From Gluconobacter frateurii (GTDB lineage Bacteria > Pseudomonadota > Alphaproteobacteria > Acetobacterales > Acetobacteraceae), in NCBI RefSeq assembly GCF_002723955.1, contig NZ_BEWN01000006.1, positions 83,469 through 147,468 on the forward strand: a DNA stretch of 64,000 nt, given 5' to 3'. Below, in pieces: positions 8,761 to 17,501 of the stretch (positions within the stretch are counted from its first letter, which is position 1; each line of letters starts with the position of its first letter). The notes beneath the pieces are model-generated. The model ran no database searches. It had not been told where the DNA came from and saw only the letters and a list, made by a program, of their open reading frames with translations. The position numbers and the translations under genes were made by a program.

Positions 8761-9726
8761 ATGAAAAAACTTTGGCTGGCCGCTCTTCTAACCATGTCTC
8801 CGATACTGGCCATGGCTCAGACGCCCCGTTGCCCTCCTCCTGCTTCCGTTCCGCCGAAATCTGAGCTGCTCCACCTGCTGATGACCGCACAGGACCGCGG
8901 ATTTCTCTGGAAAATCACAAAGGACGGACATTCGTCCTGGCTGTATGGAACCATCCATGCCTCGCGGCAGGAATGGATGCTACCCGGCCCACAGACCCGT
9001 ACGGCCATGATGAAAAGTGACGTTGTGGCGCTTGAACTGAACCTTCAGGACCCGGCAACACTCGCCACACTTCGCGCGCCTGAAAATCCGGACCGGATGC
9101 AACATCTGATCCAATCGGGGCGGAAGAAGAAGCTGGATGATCTTGCAGCAGAGCTTTGCCTGCCGGTTGCGAATTTTTCCAAAACGGCCGTGGGACTGGA
9201 AGCTGCGGGCCTGAGCACAGCGGTTGGACGTGTTGATGGATATTACCCCGATTATGCCGCTGATCTGGTCATTCAGGGCATTGCAAGCGGGATGAAAAAG
9301 GAGCTGATTCCGCTTGAAGATGCTCAGACCCAGCGCGATCTAATCATTTCCAAAGCTCCGGGAGACGAAGACACCTTCATTGATGGGGTCATCAAGGACG
9401 TTTCTTCCGGCGAAGCCAGAATGGATGAAAAGCGGCTTGTCGAGATGTGGGGACGCAGCGATGTATCCCAGCTTCAGCATTATGACGTGTGGTGCAAATG
9501 TCTTCGTACCGCGAAGGAACGCGAGCAGACCAAGCGCCTTCTGGATGACCGGAACGTGGAAATGGCGCAGAAAGTCCTGTCATTTCACGAGGCCGGGAAA
9601 TCCCTGTTCGTTGCGGTTGGCTCTTTGCATATGGCTGGCCCTAAAGGGCTGCCCGCTCTGCTGAAACAGGATGGTTTCGACATCCAGCAGATCGTCCCCG
9701 CCACAACCAGCCCCAGCGCCCTCTGA
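8761..9726 (+). CDS. TraB/GumN family protein, exported
   Basis: A 321-residue protein with an N-terminal signal peptide (MKKLWLAALLTMSPILAMAQ). The mature part begins the TraB/GumN-type fold with FLWKITKDGHSSWLYGTIH, the GTIH motif being typical, and ends with VGSLHMAGPKGLPALL, the second family signature. Members are thought to be Tiki-like metallo-peptidases or related, but function in bacteria is unsettled. An in-frame start 51 codons upstream exists; the ATG at 8761 is chosen because it begins the signal peptide. It is transcribed away from ileS. Confidence 0.8.
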   Translation: MKKLWLAALLTMSPILAMAQTPRCPPPASVPPKSELLHLLMTAQDRGFLWKITKDGHSSWLYGTIHASRQEWMLPGPQTRTAMMKSDVVALELNLQDPATLATLRAPENPDRMQHLIQSGRKKKLDDLAAELCLPVANFSKTAVGLEAAGLSTAVGRVDGYYPDYAADLVIQGIASGMKKELIPLEDAQTQRDLIISKAPGDEDTFIDGVIKDVSSGEARMDEKRLVEMWGRSDVSQLQHYDVWCKCLRTAKEREQTKRLLDDRNVEMAQKVLSFHEAGKSLFVAVGSLHMAGPKGLPALLKQDGFDIQQIVPATTSPSAL

Positions 9727-9754
9727 GCGCACTCTCGACTTTGCCAGAGAAGGC

Positions 9755-9788
9755 GCAGAAGATACACTGAAAACGCAGTATCTTCTGC
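9755..9788 (+). other. 11-bp stem-loop upstream of the Sel1 gene
   Basis: GCAGAAGATAC and its exact reverse complement flank a 12-base loop. The hairpin lies between the TraB/GumN gene and the Sel1 gene and has no T-run after it. It ends 10 bases before the first candidate start codon of the Sel1 gene, so it could affect translation initiation or mark the end of the upstream transcript. Confidence 0.45.
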
Positions 9789-9798
9789 CCCTGATGGT

Positions 9799-10590
9799 AT
9801 GAATGAGTTTGAGATGAAGCGTGTTTTCAGAAAAGTCTTTTCATCCCGGAAAATACCTGCTGCATCCTCATCCCTACCAGCAAATATCGAAGAAGTTCGG
9901 CAAAAAGCCCTGAAAGGGCATCATCTGGAAATCGTTCAGTGGGGACAGGTGCTGCTGGACAGCATTTATGTTCCGAAAGATCCGGCCGGAGCGTTGGAAT
10001 GGTTCACTATCGCTGCGAAAGCGGGCTTTGGGCCCGGCCATAACATGCGAGGCCGGTGCTTCCAGTTCGGATGGGGCTGCGAGAAGGATCTGACCGAAGC
10101 TGCGCGCTGTTACGAAGAGGCCGCCAAAGCCGGGGATGAATGGGGCCGATACAATCTGGGCATCCTGACCATGCGCGGGATCGGTCAGCCTCAGAATTTA
10201 CCCAAAGCACTCGATCTGTTCCAAACAGCCGCGCAGAACGGTCATGCAAAGTCCATGAATCTGTATGCGCGCTTTCTGGAAGAAGGATGGGTGGTTCCGC
10301 AGGATCGTGCTGCGGCTCTGGACTGGTACCAAAAATCTGCCGAAGGAGGCGACTACCGGGGGCAACATAATTTCGCGACGGCACTGGCTGATGCCGGTCA
10401 CGTCGATGAAGCTCTGGAGTGGTGGCGCAAGGCCGTCGTCGATGCGACGTCTGACATCCTGCTGGCGATGAACCAGAAGCTCGCTTTGTTAGGGAAAAAC
10501 CGCGATACGGCGCTTGAAGATCGCGTTCAGCTGCGCCTCAGGGAACTGGGTATTCCGTTCCACGAAAACGTAGATGTCAGGCCGGTATGA
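9799..10590 (+). CDS. Sel1-repeat (tetratricopeptide-like) protein
   Basis: The 263-residue protein carries about four Sel1-like repeats, helical pairs of about 36 residues with the pattern A..W...AA..G...A (for example GALEWFTIAAKAGFGPGHNMRGRCF, EAARCYEEAAKAGDEWGRYNLG, KALDLFQTAAQNGHAKSMNLYA). Such proteins act as binding scaffolds. No signal peptide is obvious, so a cytoplasmic location is likely. A second ATG at 9814 is an alternative start; neither has a strong ribosome binding site. Function unknown. Confidence 0.8.
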   Translation: MNEFEMKRVFRKVFSSRKIPAASSSLPANIEEVRQKALKGHHLEIVQWGQVLLDSIYVPKDPAGALEWFTIAAKAGFGPGHNMRGRCFQFGWGCEKDLTEAARCYEEAAKAGDEWGRYNLGILTMRGIGQPQNLPKALDLFQTAAQNGHAKSMNLYARFLEEGWVVPQDRAAALDWYQKSAEGGDYRGQHNFATALADAGHVDEALEWWRKAVVDATSDILLAMNQKLALLGKNRDTALEDRVQLRLRELGIPFHENVDVRPV

Positions 10591-10608
10591 TCCGGCCTGA
10601 CTGACAAC

Positions 10609-13002
10609 TCAGTAATTTGCTGAGATATTTGCAAGGAACGAGCGACCAACGGCTGGGGTGGCGCGGTCCGAGAACAGATTGCTGTAGTTCAGGCGATTGT
10701 CGAGATTGTAGCCATTCATGGCGATACGCCAGTGCTTGCCGAAGTTATGGGAAATAACAGCATCCCACTCCATCGTTGCAGGCACCCAAGCCGTGTTGGC
10801 AGCATTCAACCACACGCCGTCACGCCATGTCAGACCGCCACCAAATGTGAGGTTCCAGGGCTTATTAGGAGCAATCGTGTAAGTGGACCAGATGGTTGCC
10901 GAGTTCTTCGGGGCATACTGGATGCGCTTACCCACATCGGCAGCCGTCAGGGAACTCACGGTTGTTGCATCGTAGTAGGCGTAGGTGCCGATCATGGTCC
11001 AGTTTTTGAGGATTTCGCCTGACACACTGAGTTCAACACCCTGGTTCCGCTGGCGGTCACTGGAAGATGTAACGTCTCCGGTGGAGGCATCCGTCATGAG
11101 GGCGTTACCCTTTTCAAGACGGAAAACCGAAGCTGTGAAGCCCATGCGACCATGGAAGGCGTTGTATTTGGCGCCCAGTTCGTAAAGGCTGCTGCGTTCC
11201 GGACTGAAGCCCTGTGTAGAGGATTTCAGAGGTTCCGAGCTGTTGGTCACATACAGACCCATGGGTGTCGTGGATTGCGCCCAGTTGAAATAGACCATGA
11301 TGTTACTGGTCGGTGTGTACATGAGGCTGACGGTTGGATTGAAGGTATCCTGCGTCTGCCCATAGGACACGCCTGCCCCCGTCGTTCCGCCATTCGCAGA
11401 ATAGTGACTGTCCCAGTGATCCCAGCGAAAGCCGCCACGTACGGAGAACCATGAGGTCAGCCAGATCTGATCGGAGAAGAACGCTCCGACATCCGTTGCA
11501 TCGCCTGTTTTGTACAGCGCATGTCCGACGCCAGAGATATTGACGAGATTTCCGCTGTATTGACCAACGGATCCCAGCAAAAGGCCCGGCTGTGTGGACG
11601 ATGGGTGCAACAGGCTTGTGCTGTCTGTCTGCGTGCCGTTCTGACCGTTGAAATTATAAGCATAGTTGGTGCGCCGATCATAAACGTGCTCGATATCGAC
11701 GCCCGCGATGATCTGATGCCGGATACGGCCGGTGGAGAATTTTGCAACGCCTGAGAAGACGTCCTGCACGGACCAGTCATTCTGTTGGTAAGGCTCAGGC
11801 CCACCAAGATGGCCTCGACGATCAATCTGTGCGGCAGACGGGTTTGTGAAGAAATCGGTAGCGCAGGTTGTGTCGCACCCAGGCTGAGAAGCGGAGAAGT
11901 ACCGGCTGTACATTCCGCCCCGCAGGTCATTGTACAGGGTGATATGTTTGTTGAGGTCGAACTTGAGACGGGCCGTCAGCATGTCGACGTTCGAAGCATC
12001 CTGATCGTAGCTTGTGCCGTACCAGTTGTTCCGGTTCAGGCCGTATTCCGTGGCAGGTTTGGCGATAGCCGTTCCAGGTTTCGTTATGACTGGAACGCCA
12101 TAATCAGGGATACGATTGTCAGTCTGGTGGAAGTACTCGAGGGTGAAGGTGGTACGCTTGCCCAAGCCGAATGCAATGGATGGCGCGATACCCCAGCGAT
12201 GGGAATAAACGTCATTCCGGCCTACGGTGTTGTTTTCGTTCCCCATGCCGGTAATACGGATCGCCGTGGAATCACCAATCTGTTTGTTAAAGTCGAGCGT
12301 TCCACGCGCATAGTCACCAGAGCCGCCTGAGAGGCTGGCACCATAGCTGTCTCCGAGATGGGCAACTTTGGTTGTGATGTTGATGGCGCCGCCAGTGGTG
12401 CCATTTCCAAAGACTTCCGAAGAGGGGCCTTTGATGACGGAGACATGGTCGTAATCGAAACTGTCGCGTGTGTAGACACCAAAGTCGCGCAGACCGTTTT
12501 CATAGATGTCATTCTGAGCCTGAAAACCGCGGATCAGAAACTGATCTCCGGCCATTCCGCCTTCGCCCTCACCCACAGATGCCGTGATGCCCGGGACGTT
12601 CCGCAGCGCTTCGTCCAGGGATTTGACGTTCTGCTGCTCCATCAGGACTTTGGGCACCACATTGATGGTTTGGGGTGTGTGCAGGACATCTTCGGGCATC
12701 CGGCTCAGTCCCATGGGAGACTGAAGGATGTTCATGGGGGAGCCGACAACGTGCAGGTGTTCGGCTTCCGCCGCACTCGCCTCGACATCGTTATTCTGCT
12801 GAGCAGAAACGTTCTGCGAAATCGGCTGAGGGTTCGTCTTCTGCGGTTTGGCAGGTGCAGTCGTCTGATTGCGACGACCCTGCGGATGGCGGGGTTTGTG
12901 ATGGTGTACAGCAGTCTGGGCATGAGCAGCCGTACAGACCAGCGTCAGACCAGCAGCAAGAGAAACCACCCCCAAGGGCTTCGAAGAGTGTTTTGGATTC
13001 AT
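10609..13002 (-). CDS. TonB-dependent siderophore receptor
   Basis: A 797-residue outer-membrane receptor for a ferric siderophore, powered by TonB. A signal peptide ends at AAHA, followed by a His/Lys-rich stretch, then the plug domain (PQTINVVPKVLMEQQNVKSL and the usual SVIKGPSSEVFGNG box) and a 22-strand barrel of FhuE/FpvA type ending in an aromatic residue (NISANY). The start at 13002 was chosen because it opens a proper signal peptide and has AGAGGA upstream. A Fur/Irr-like box lies about 50 bases upstream, which predicts iron repression. The ligand cannot be named from sequence. Confidence 0.9.
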   Translation of the reverse strand: MNPKHSSKPLGVVSLAAGLTLVCTAAHAQTAVHHHKPRHPQGRRNQTTAPAKPQKTNPQPISQNVSAQQNNDVEASAAEAEHLHVVGSPMNILQSPMGLSRMPEDVLHTPQTINVVPKVLMEQQNVKSLDEALRNVPGITASVGEGEGGMAGDQFLIRGFQAQNDIYENGLRDFGVYTRDSFDYDHVSVIKGPSSEVFGNGTTGGAINITTKVAHLGDSYGASLSGGSGDYARGTLDFNKQIGDSTAIRITGMGNENNTVGRNDVYSHRWGIAPSIAFGLGKRTTFTLEYFHQTDNRIPDYGVPVITKPGTAIAKPATEYGLNRNNWYGTSYDQDASNVDMLTARLKFDLNKHITLYNDLRGGMYSRYFSASQPGCDTTCATDFFTNPSAAQIDRRGHLGGPEPYQQNDWSVQDVFSGVAKFSTGRIRHQIIAGVDIEHVYDRRTNYAYNFNGQNGTQTDSTSLLHPSSTQPGLLLGSVGQYSGNLVNISGVGHALYKTGDATDVGAFFSDQIWLTSWFSVRGGFRWDHWDSHYSANGGTTGAGVSYGQTQDTFNPTVSLMYTPTSNIMVYFNWAQSTTPMGLYVTNSSEPLKSSTQGFSPERSSLYELGAKYNAFHGRMGFTASVFRLEKGNALMTDASTGDVTSSSDRQRNQGVELSVSGEILKNWTMIGTYAYYDATTVSSLTAADVGKRIQYAPKNSATIWSTYTIAPNKPWNLTFGGGLTWRDGVWLNAANTAWVPATMEWDAVISHNFGKHWRIAMNGYNLDNRLNYSNLFSDRATPAVGRSFLANISANY

Positions 13003-13050
13003 CGCATCACGATCCTCTGAAAGGATAAAAAGCGACCTCCTTAAAGAGCT

Positions 13051-13069
13051 AATGCGAATTATTCTCAAT
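13051..13069 (-). promoter_or_regulatory. Fur/Irr-like iron box upstream of the siderophore receptor
   Basis: AATGCGAATTATTCTCAAT is an imperfect 9-1-9 palindrome (7 of 9 pairs) of the Fur-box type, 49 bases upstream of the receptor start codon. A similar sequence precedes bfd (62165-62181) and a perfect version precedes bfr (63103-63123). Confidence 0.65.
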
Positions 13070-13157
13070 ATGAATACGGGAAGTTTCTGCACAATAAATT
13101 ATAATTCAGAAACTCGGTGACATATTGGCCACGAGGTTCAGGGTATTAGCAGGAACG

Positions 13158-13191
13158 AAAAAAGGCCGCCTCTATGACGAGAGACGGCCTT
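13158..13191 (-). terminator. Rho-independent terminator behind ribF
   Basis: On the minus strand a 12-bp stem (one mismatch) with a 6-base loop, AAGGCCGTCTCT and its partner, is followed by six T. It lies about 30 bases beyond the ribF stop and closes the tatA-mtnBDC-ribF block. Confidence 0.85.
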
Positions 13192-13221
13192 GTCAAGGAA
13201 CATCGAAGATTAAGAACGTCT

Positions 13222-14145
13222 TCAGGCTCCGAGTAAATCCCGCGCCTGCTGAGCATCCTCTGCAATCTGGGATTTAAGTGCATCCAGACCAGAGAAGCGT
13301 TTCTCTTCCCTAAGGAGAGCAATCAAAGCGACGCTGAGAGTCTTGCCATACAGATTTTCTGAAAAATCAAACAGATGCGCTTCGAGCCGACTTTCCTGTC
13401 CGTCATTGATTGTTGGACGACGGCCCAGATTGGCCACGCCTGGAAACACACGCCCATCAGGAAGCGTCACGCGGACAGCATAAACGCCACGCGCGGGTTC
13501 AAGATGCTGCCCGAGCGGAATGTTTGCAGTCGGAAAGCCCAGAAGGCGTCCCCGCTGGTCTCCATGAACCACTGGGCCGACAATGGACCATGGACGACCC
13601 AGTTCCTCGGCAGCGCGTTCCGGATACCCTTCTTTCAGCAGACGACGGATTCGACTGGAAGAAATCGGTCCGCCTTCGTCAGACAATTGAGACACGACAG
13701 TCAGACCCACCCCATGAGGGGCCAGTAGAGCCTCAAGCCTTGCCGTGTCGCCCGTACGCCGATGACCAAAGGCAAAGTCTGCGCCGCACGCAACATGCGC
13801 CACACCGAGGCTCCGGATGAGAACATCCTCAACAAATGCTTCAGCACTCAGATGCGAGAAGTCTTCGTCAAACGGGATCTGGAAGACCTGCGAAACTCCC
13901 TGTTCTTCCAGAGCCTGTGCCCGGACAGTCGGGAGCATCAAACGACAGGAAGGATCCTGCGGGCGGAACAGTTCCCTTGGGTGCGGATCAAAGGTCACAA
14001 CCGATAGCGGATGATCCGGTCGCGCTGCCCGGAGAGCATGCAGCAGATGCACATGCCCACGATGGACACCGTCGAAGTTCCCAAGGGCTGCGACGGTTCC
14101 GCGAGCACTGTCGGGGATGGATCGCCAGTCTGTGTGCAGGGTCAT
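13222..14145 (-). CDS. ribF: Bifunctional riboflavin kinase / FAD synthetase
   Basis: RibF phosphorylates riboflavin to FMN and adenylylates FMN to FAD. The N-terminal FAD synthetase domain shows LGNFDGVHRGHVHLL and ISSSRIRRLL; the C-terminal riboflavin kinase domain shows GRLLGFPTANI and GVYAVRV. Length 307 is normal. Its ATG overlaps the mtnC stop by 4 bases (ATGA). The link with methionine salvage genes is probably only co-transcription, although FAD demand is high in a bacterium with many flavin dehydrogenases. Confidence 0.95.
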   Translation of the reverse strand: MTLHTDWRSIPDSARGTVAALGNFDGVHRGHVHLLHALRAARPDHPLSVVTFDPHPRELFRPQDPSCRLMLPTVRAQALEEQGVSQVFQIPFDEDFSHLSAEAFVEDVLIRSLGVAHVACGADFAFGHRRTGDTARLEALLAPHGVGLTVVSQLSDEGGPISSSRIRRLLKEGYPERAAEELGRPWSIVGPVVHGDQRGRLLGFPTANIPLGQHLEPARGVYAVRVTLPDGRVFPGVANLGRRPTINDGQESRLEAHLFDFSENLYGKTLSVALIALLREEKRFSGLDALKSQIAEDAQQARDLLGA

Positions 14146-14822
14146 GCGGGGAGGCTGAACTTCTGGGTGACGTCGTTCAGGTCGGCTGCCTGTGGTGCCC
14201 CTTCATGCGGGACAGTTTTGTCCTGCGGACGCACAAGCTGACAGATCTGTAGACCGGCTTTTTTGGCAGCGTCCAGTTCTGCGCCGATATCAGACAGGAA
14301 AAGAATTTCTTCCGGCTTCAGAGCGCAGGCTGTAGCGATTTTCGTATAGGACGCAGCGTCTTTCTTGCCACCTGTGGACAGATCGAAAAAACCATCGAAC
14401 AGAGGTGTCAGATCACCCTGTTCCGTATAGCCGTACAGAAGCTTCTGTGATGGAACGGAGCCTGAGGAATACACCGCCAGACGCAGGCCCCCTTTGGACC
14501 ACGCCTTCAGGGCCGGTGGCACATCCTTGTAAAGATCAGCTCGGAGCGTGCCGTCTTCAAAGCCCTGACGCCAAGTTATGCCTTGCAGAGTTTTGAGAGG
14601 AGCGGCCTTTTCGTCCTTTGCCATCCAATCCTGACAGACCTTCAGCGGGTCTTCGCCGGGATGGGAGATTGCAATGTCTGCCCGCGCGCCTACGACCTGT
14701 GGGTTCGTATGGTCTTCCATCAAGGCCGGAAGCGCCTTGGCCGCATAAGGGAACATGACGTCCCGCACGAAAGAGATCGGCAGGGTTGTGCCTTCGATAT
14801 CAAGCAGGACGAGACGAATCAT
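14142..14822 (-). CDS. mtnC: Enolase-phosphatase E1 (methionine salvage)
   Basis: HAD-family enzyme that converts 2,3-diketo-5-methylthiopentyl-1-phosphate to the acireductone. The catalytic HAD motif is DIEGTTLPISF (Asp8), motif II is AVYSSGS and motif III/IV FLSDIGAELDAAKKAG. At 226 residues it matches the family. It stands between mtnD and ribF in a minus-strand operon and supplies the substrate of MtnD. Confidence 0.93.
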   Translation of the reverse strand: MIRLVLLDIEGTTLPISFVRDVMFPYAAKALPALMEDHTNPQVVGARADIAISHPGEDPLKVCQDWMAKDEKAAPLKTLQGITWRQGFEDGTLRADLYKDVPPALKAWSKGGLRLAVYSSGSVPSQKLLYGYTEQGDLTPLFDGFFDLSTGGKKDAASYTKIATACALKPEEILFLSDIGAELDAAKKAGLQICQLVRPQDKTVPHEGAPQAADLNDVTQKFSLPA

Positions 14823-14831
14823 GTTGGGCTT

Positions 14832-15386
14832 TCAGGAGGCAGTAGGAACGTCTGCGGGGAAACGTTCGGCAATATCGTCCCCGCTATATTTTGCAATCCA
14901 GCCGGTTGTGTCGGTGAAGACACGCAGAGCGACCACATCGGGCGACGGGCCAGCATCGAACCAGTGCGGGATGCCTTCCGGCACGGAGATCAGATCTCCG
15001 GCGGTGCACAGAACAGAATAGATTCTGCCGTGGATATGCAGAACGAACGCGCCCTGACCATGCACGAAAAACCGGACTTCATCTTCACTATGCGTATGTT
15101 CGGAAAGGAATTTTTTGCGCAGTTCCGGCAGATTAGGCGTTGAGGCGTTAATCCGCACCACATCTGCACTGCCCGCACCCGTCTCGCCCATCAGGGTATC
15201 GAGATAAGGGCGGTAGGCGGCCAGCACTTCATCTGTCGTCGCGTCCTTGGCAGGCGTAACAGGCGCTGACCAGCGTTCGAAACGGACGTTGTGCAGACGC
15301 AATGTCTCCGCGATTTCACCCGGGGACGTGACATCGAGAAGGATCGTGTCGGGGCTGTCATCCCGATAAACAGTCAGTCTGCTCAT
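14832..15386 (-). CDS. mtnD: Acireductone dioxygenase
   Basis: Cupin metalloenzyme of the methionine salvage pathway; with Fe it makes the 2-oxo precursor of methionine plus formate. The metal ligands are visible in HTHSEDEVRFFVHGQG (His, His, Glu) and the later His in GIPHWFDAG. Length 184. Only three bases separate it from mtnB and nine from mtnC, so all are co-transcribed. Confidence 0.93.
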   Translation of the reverse strand: MSRLTVYRDDSPDTILLDVTSPGEIAETLRLHNVRFERWSAPVTPAKDATTDEVLAAYRPYLDTLMGETGAGSADVVRINASTPNLPELRKKFLSEHTHSEDEVRFFVHGQGAFVLHIHGRIYSVLCTAGDLISVPEGIPHWFDAGPSPDVVALRVFTDTTGWIAKYSGDDIAERFPADVPTAS

Positions 15387-15389
15387 GGT

Positions 15390-16016
15390 TCAGCGTGCCT
15401 TCTGAAGACGGGCGAGATGACAGGCGAGCAGGAATTCCAGGCCTTCAAGACGGGCCAGAGCCGTGAACATGTCCTTACCCCAGACGTAAACACCATGCCC
15501 GCGGATCAGGTAGCCCAGACGCATATCCGGCAGCTTCGGAGCAACAACTGTCGCAAGCCGGGCAATATCCTGATCGTTGTGAAACAGGGGGAGATCAAGA
15601 CTGGTGTCGTGAGTCGTCTGGCCTTCAAAGACCTTCAGAACCTCATATCCTGCCAGTGTGATGGCGTCTGTCGGCTCATCCATGGACAGGATGGTGGCCG
15701 CGACGGAATGACCATGCAACACAGCACCGATCGACGGATCATGCGCGTAAAGCTGGGTGTGCAGCAGGGTCTCGGCGCTGGCACGATTGGCAGGGTCGAG
15801 CGGCACACCTTCAGAGGTGATCTGGATCACATCCTGTTCCGTCAGGAAGCCCTTGTGGCCACCTGACCGGGTAATGGCGATGCGGCCATCGTCCAGACGG
15901 ACGGACAGGTTGCCAGCCGTAGCCGGAACCCAGCCGCGCTGATCCATCCGCTGACCCGCCCGTACAATCTGCCGGGCGGCGTCGGTCCATGCCGTATCAG
16001 ACGTCGTGTTCAACAT
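15390..16016 (-). CDS. mtnB: Methylthioribulose-1-phosphate dehydratase
   Basis: Class II aldolase-like zinc enzyme that dehydrates 5-methylthioribulose-1-phosphate in methionine salvage. Characteristic are ATAGNLSVRL, the substrate loop ITRSGGHKGFL, the zinc histidines in VLHGHS and the C-terminal GHGVYVWG. 208 residues. Its ATG overlaps the tatA stop (TGATG). The upstream salvage genes mtnA and mtnK/mtnN are not in this window. Confidence 0.93.
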   Translation of the reverse strand: MLNTTSDTAWTDAARQIVRAGQRMDQRGWVPATAGNLSVRLDDGRIAITRSGGHKGFLTEQDVIQITSEGVPLDPANRASAETLLHTQLYAHDPSIGAVLHGHSVAATILSMDEPTDAITLAGYEVLKVFEGQTTHDTSLDLPLFHNDQDIARLATVVAPKLPDMRLGYLIRGHGVYVWGKDMFTALARLEGLEFLLACHLARLQKAR

Positions 16017-16291
16017 CAGACCTGCGTACGGTGTGTATCGCTGTTGGTGGTCGTCTGGCTGTAGCCTGGCGACTGGTTGTAGCCGGGCGACTGGTTGGGG
16101 GGCGAGATATGACCAGGCGGCTGGCTGTTTTCAGCCGGCGTCATGTTTTCGTCTTCACCCATGTTCTTCTTGAAGGATTTGATTCCCTTCGCGAAGTCTC
16201 CCATCAGACCGCTGATCTTTCCACCGCCGCCAAACACGACGAGCAGGACGACCGCCAGGATCAGCCAGTGAACGGGGCTCATGCTGCCCAT
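16016..16291 (-). CDS. tatA: Sec-independent translocase subunit TatA
   Basis: TatA forms the pore of the twin-arginine export system. One short N-terminal membrane helix ([16 protein letters not shown]), the conserved [24 protein letters not shown] hinge and amphipathic helix, and an acidic then Pro/Asn/Ser-rich tail with two tandem SPGY units (near residue 70) are visible. 91 residues. tatB and tatC are not adjacent. A Tat substrate, the small subunit of the dehydrogenase at 24.4 kb, is encoded in this window. Translation is coupled to mtnB. Confidence 0.88.
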   Translation of the reverse strand: MGSMSPVHWLILAVVLLVVFGGGGKISGLMGDFAKGIKSFKKNMGEDENMTPAENSQPPGHISPPNQSPGYNQSPGYSQTTTNSDTHRTQV

Positions 16292-16362
16292 AATGTATTA
16301 CTCCGAAAAGCCAAGGCTACACCTTCATGTGGCAAGGCTTGGGCGTTTGTGCAAGCGTTCGC

Positions 16363-16833
16363 TCAGGACGCATCATCCGGACCGGAGGCCGAAACGAAGC
16401 CGTAGGCTGGATAGGCCCTGCGTCCGAGGCCGTGGATGGGTGCCCACCAGACGCGGACGAGAGTCCAGTCATGATCGGGCGAGACATCCGTGATGGGGAC
16501 ATTGCGATCAATGCGTCCCGGCTCCCAGTTAGCATGATCTACAAGAATCGTGCGTGAAGAAATCTGTTTCCGAACAATAGACACGTGCCCGCTTGGCACC
16601 CGGGAGGTCGCGCGGAACACCAGAACAGAGCCCGGCGTCGGACTATGACTCCGGGCATAATGCCCGGCGGACTGACGCCACCATGAAGCAGCTGCACCAC
16701 TCAGCTGAAGGCCTGTCCGGGACCGGGCGTAGGGTGCGCACTGAAGCGGGCCATTGAAGCTGGCACGACTGAACTCACGGCTGCCCCCACAGGCTGTAAG
16801 AGAAAGAAGAAGGCACAGAGCCAGTTTCTTCAT
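16363..16833 (-). CDS. CHAP-domain lipoprotein
   Basis: A 156-residue putative lipoprotein: signal peptide MKKLALCLLLSLTAC with a lipobox ending at Cys15, then a CHAP (cysteine-histidine amidohydrolase/peptidase) domain. The catalytic Cys is in LQCAPYARS and the His in SGHVSIV; PGSVLVF precedes the His as in the family. CHAP proteins cut peptidoglycan stem peptides or glutathionyl-spermidine-like amides. The ATG overlaps the recX stop by four bases. Confidence 0.75.
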   Translation of the reverse strand: MKKLALCLLLSLTACGGSREFSRASFNGPLQCAPYARSRTGLQLSGAAASWWRQSAGHYARSHSPTPGSVLVFRATSRVPSGHVSIVRKQISSRTILVDHANWEPGRIDRNVPITDVSPDHDWTLVRVWWAPIHGLGRRAYPAYGFVSASGPDDAS

Positions 16834-17495
16834 GCCCGGCTCCGGAAGGCAATGATGCGGTCTTCTGCTTCTTCAGGGTCCATGTCGAGCGCAGTTTCCA
16901 CAACATCTCGGGAAAACCCGTTGCGGGCAAAGATGCCCATGACGCGGATGGGGTCTTCCTGGGGGCGATCAGGACGGCAGAACGGCCCTACACGCCGTTT
17001 TCGGGCCAGCACGAGCGCTGCGGCCAGTTCGGCTTCACGGGCGGTGTCGTCTGATCTCTCGCCAAGCGATTCGTTGAGCGCATCCTGCGTTACACTCTGG
17101 TCAACGCCCTTCGTTGCCAGATGGGCAGCGACAGCGCGACGGGAGCGGCCTGTCCGCGTCAGGTTTAGGGCGCGGGAGCGGGCAAACCCGGCATCATCGA
17201 CCGCACCCAGTTCCGTCATGGCAGAGACGACGTCATCCACGGCAGGACGCAAAGACGCTATCGTTGCTTCCACATCTTCTTCCAGCATTCCCGCGCGCAC
17301 TGCACGGGTGCCCCAACGGCGCAGGCGGCGGTCCAGCATCTGTCGCAGGCCGTGCTCGGTTGTGGCGAAACGGGCCAGATGAGCCAGAGCCGTTTCACGC
17401 AACGCCTTGAAATCGGGAGCGGTTGGTATGTCCTCCATAGAGAGGGAGTATGCTGCCAAGTAAGCATTTACGGCAAGATCGGATGAGGCCATCAT
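16830..17495 (-). CDS. recX: Regulatory protein RecX
   Basis: RecX inhibits RecA filament growth. The 221-residue protein is all-helical and shows the three-repeat RecX layout, with LDRRLRRWG, LGAVDDAGFARSRALNLTRTGRSRRAVAAHL and the C-terminal IRVMGIFARNGFSRDVVETAL. recA is not next to it here. The start codon at 17495 is only 6 bases from the divergent D-aminopeptidase start, so a shorter form from ATG 17438 is possible. The downstream CHAP gene overlaps it by four bases. Confidence 0.85.
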   Translation of the reverse strand: MMASSDLAVNAYLAAYSLSMEDIPTAPDFKALRETALAHLARFATTEHGLRQMLDRRLRRWGTRAVRAGMLEEDVEATIASLRPAVDDVVSAMTELGAVDDAGFARSRALNLTRTGRSRRAVAAHLATKGVDQSVTQDALNESLGERSDDTAREAELAAALVLARKRRVGPFCRPDRPQEDPIRVMGIFARNGFSRDVVETALDMDPEEAEDRIIAFRSRA

Positions 17496-17501
17496 CGCCC
17501 C

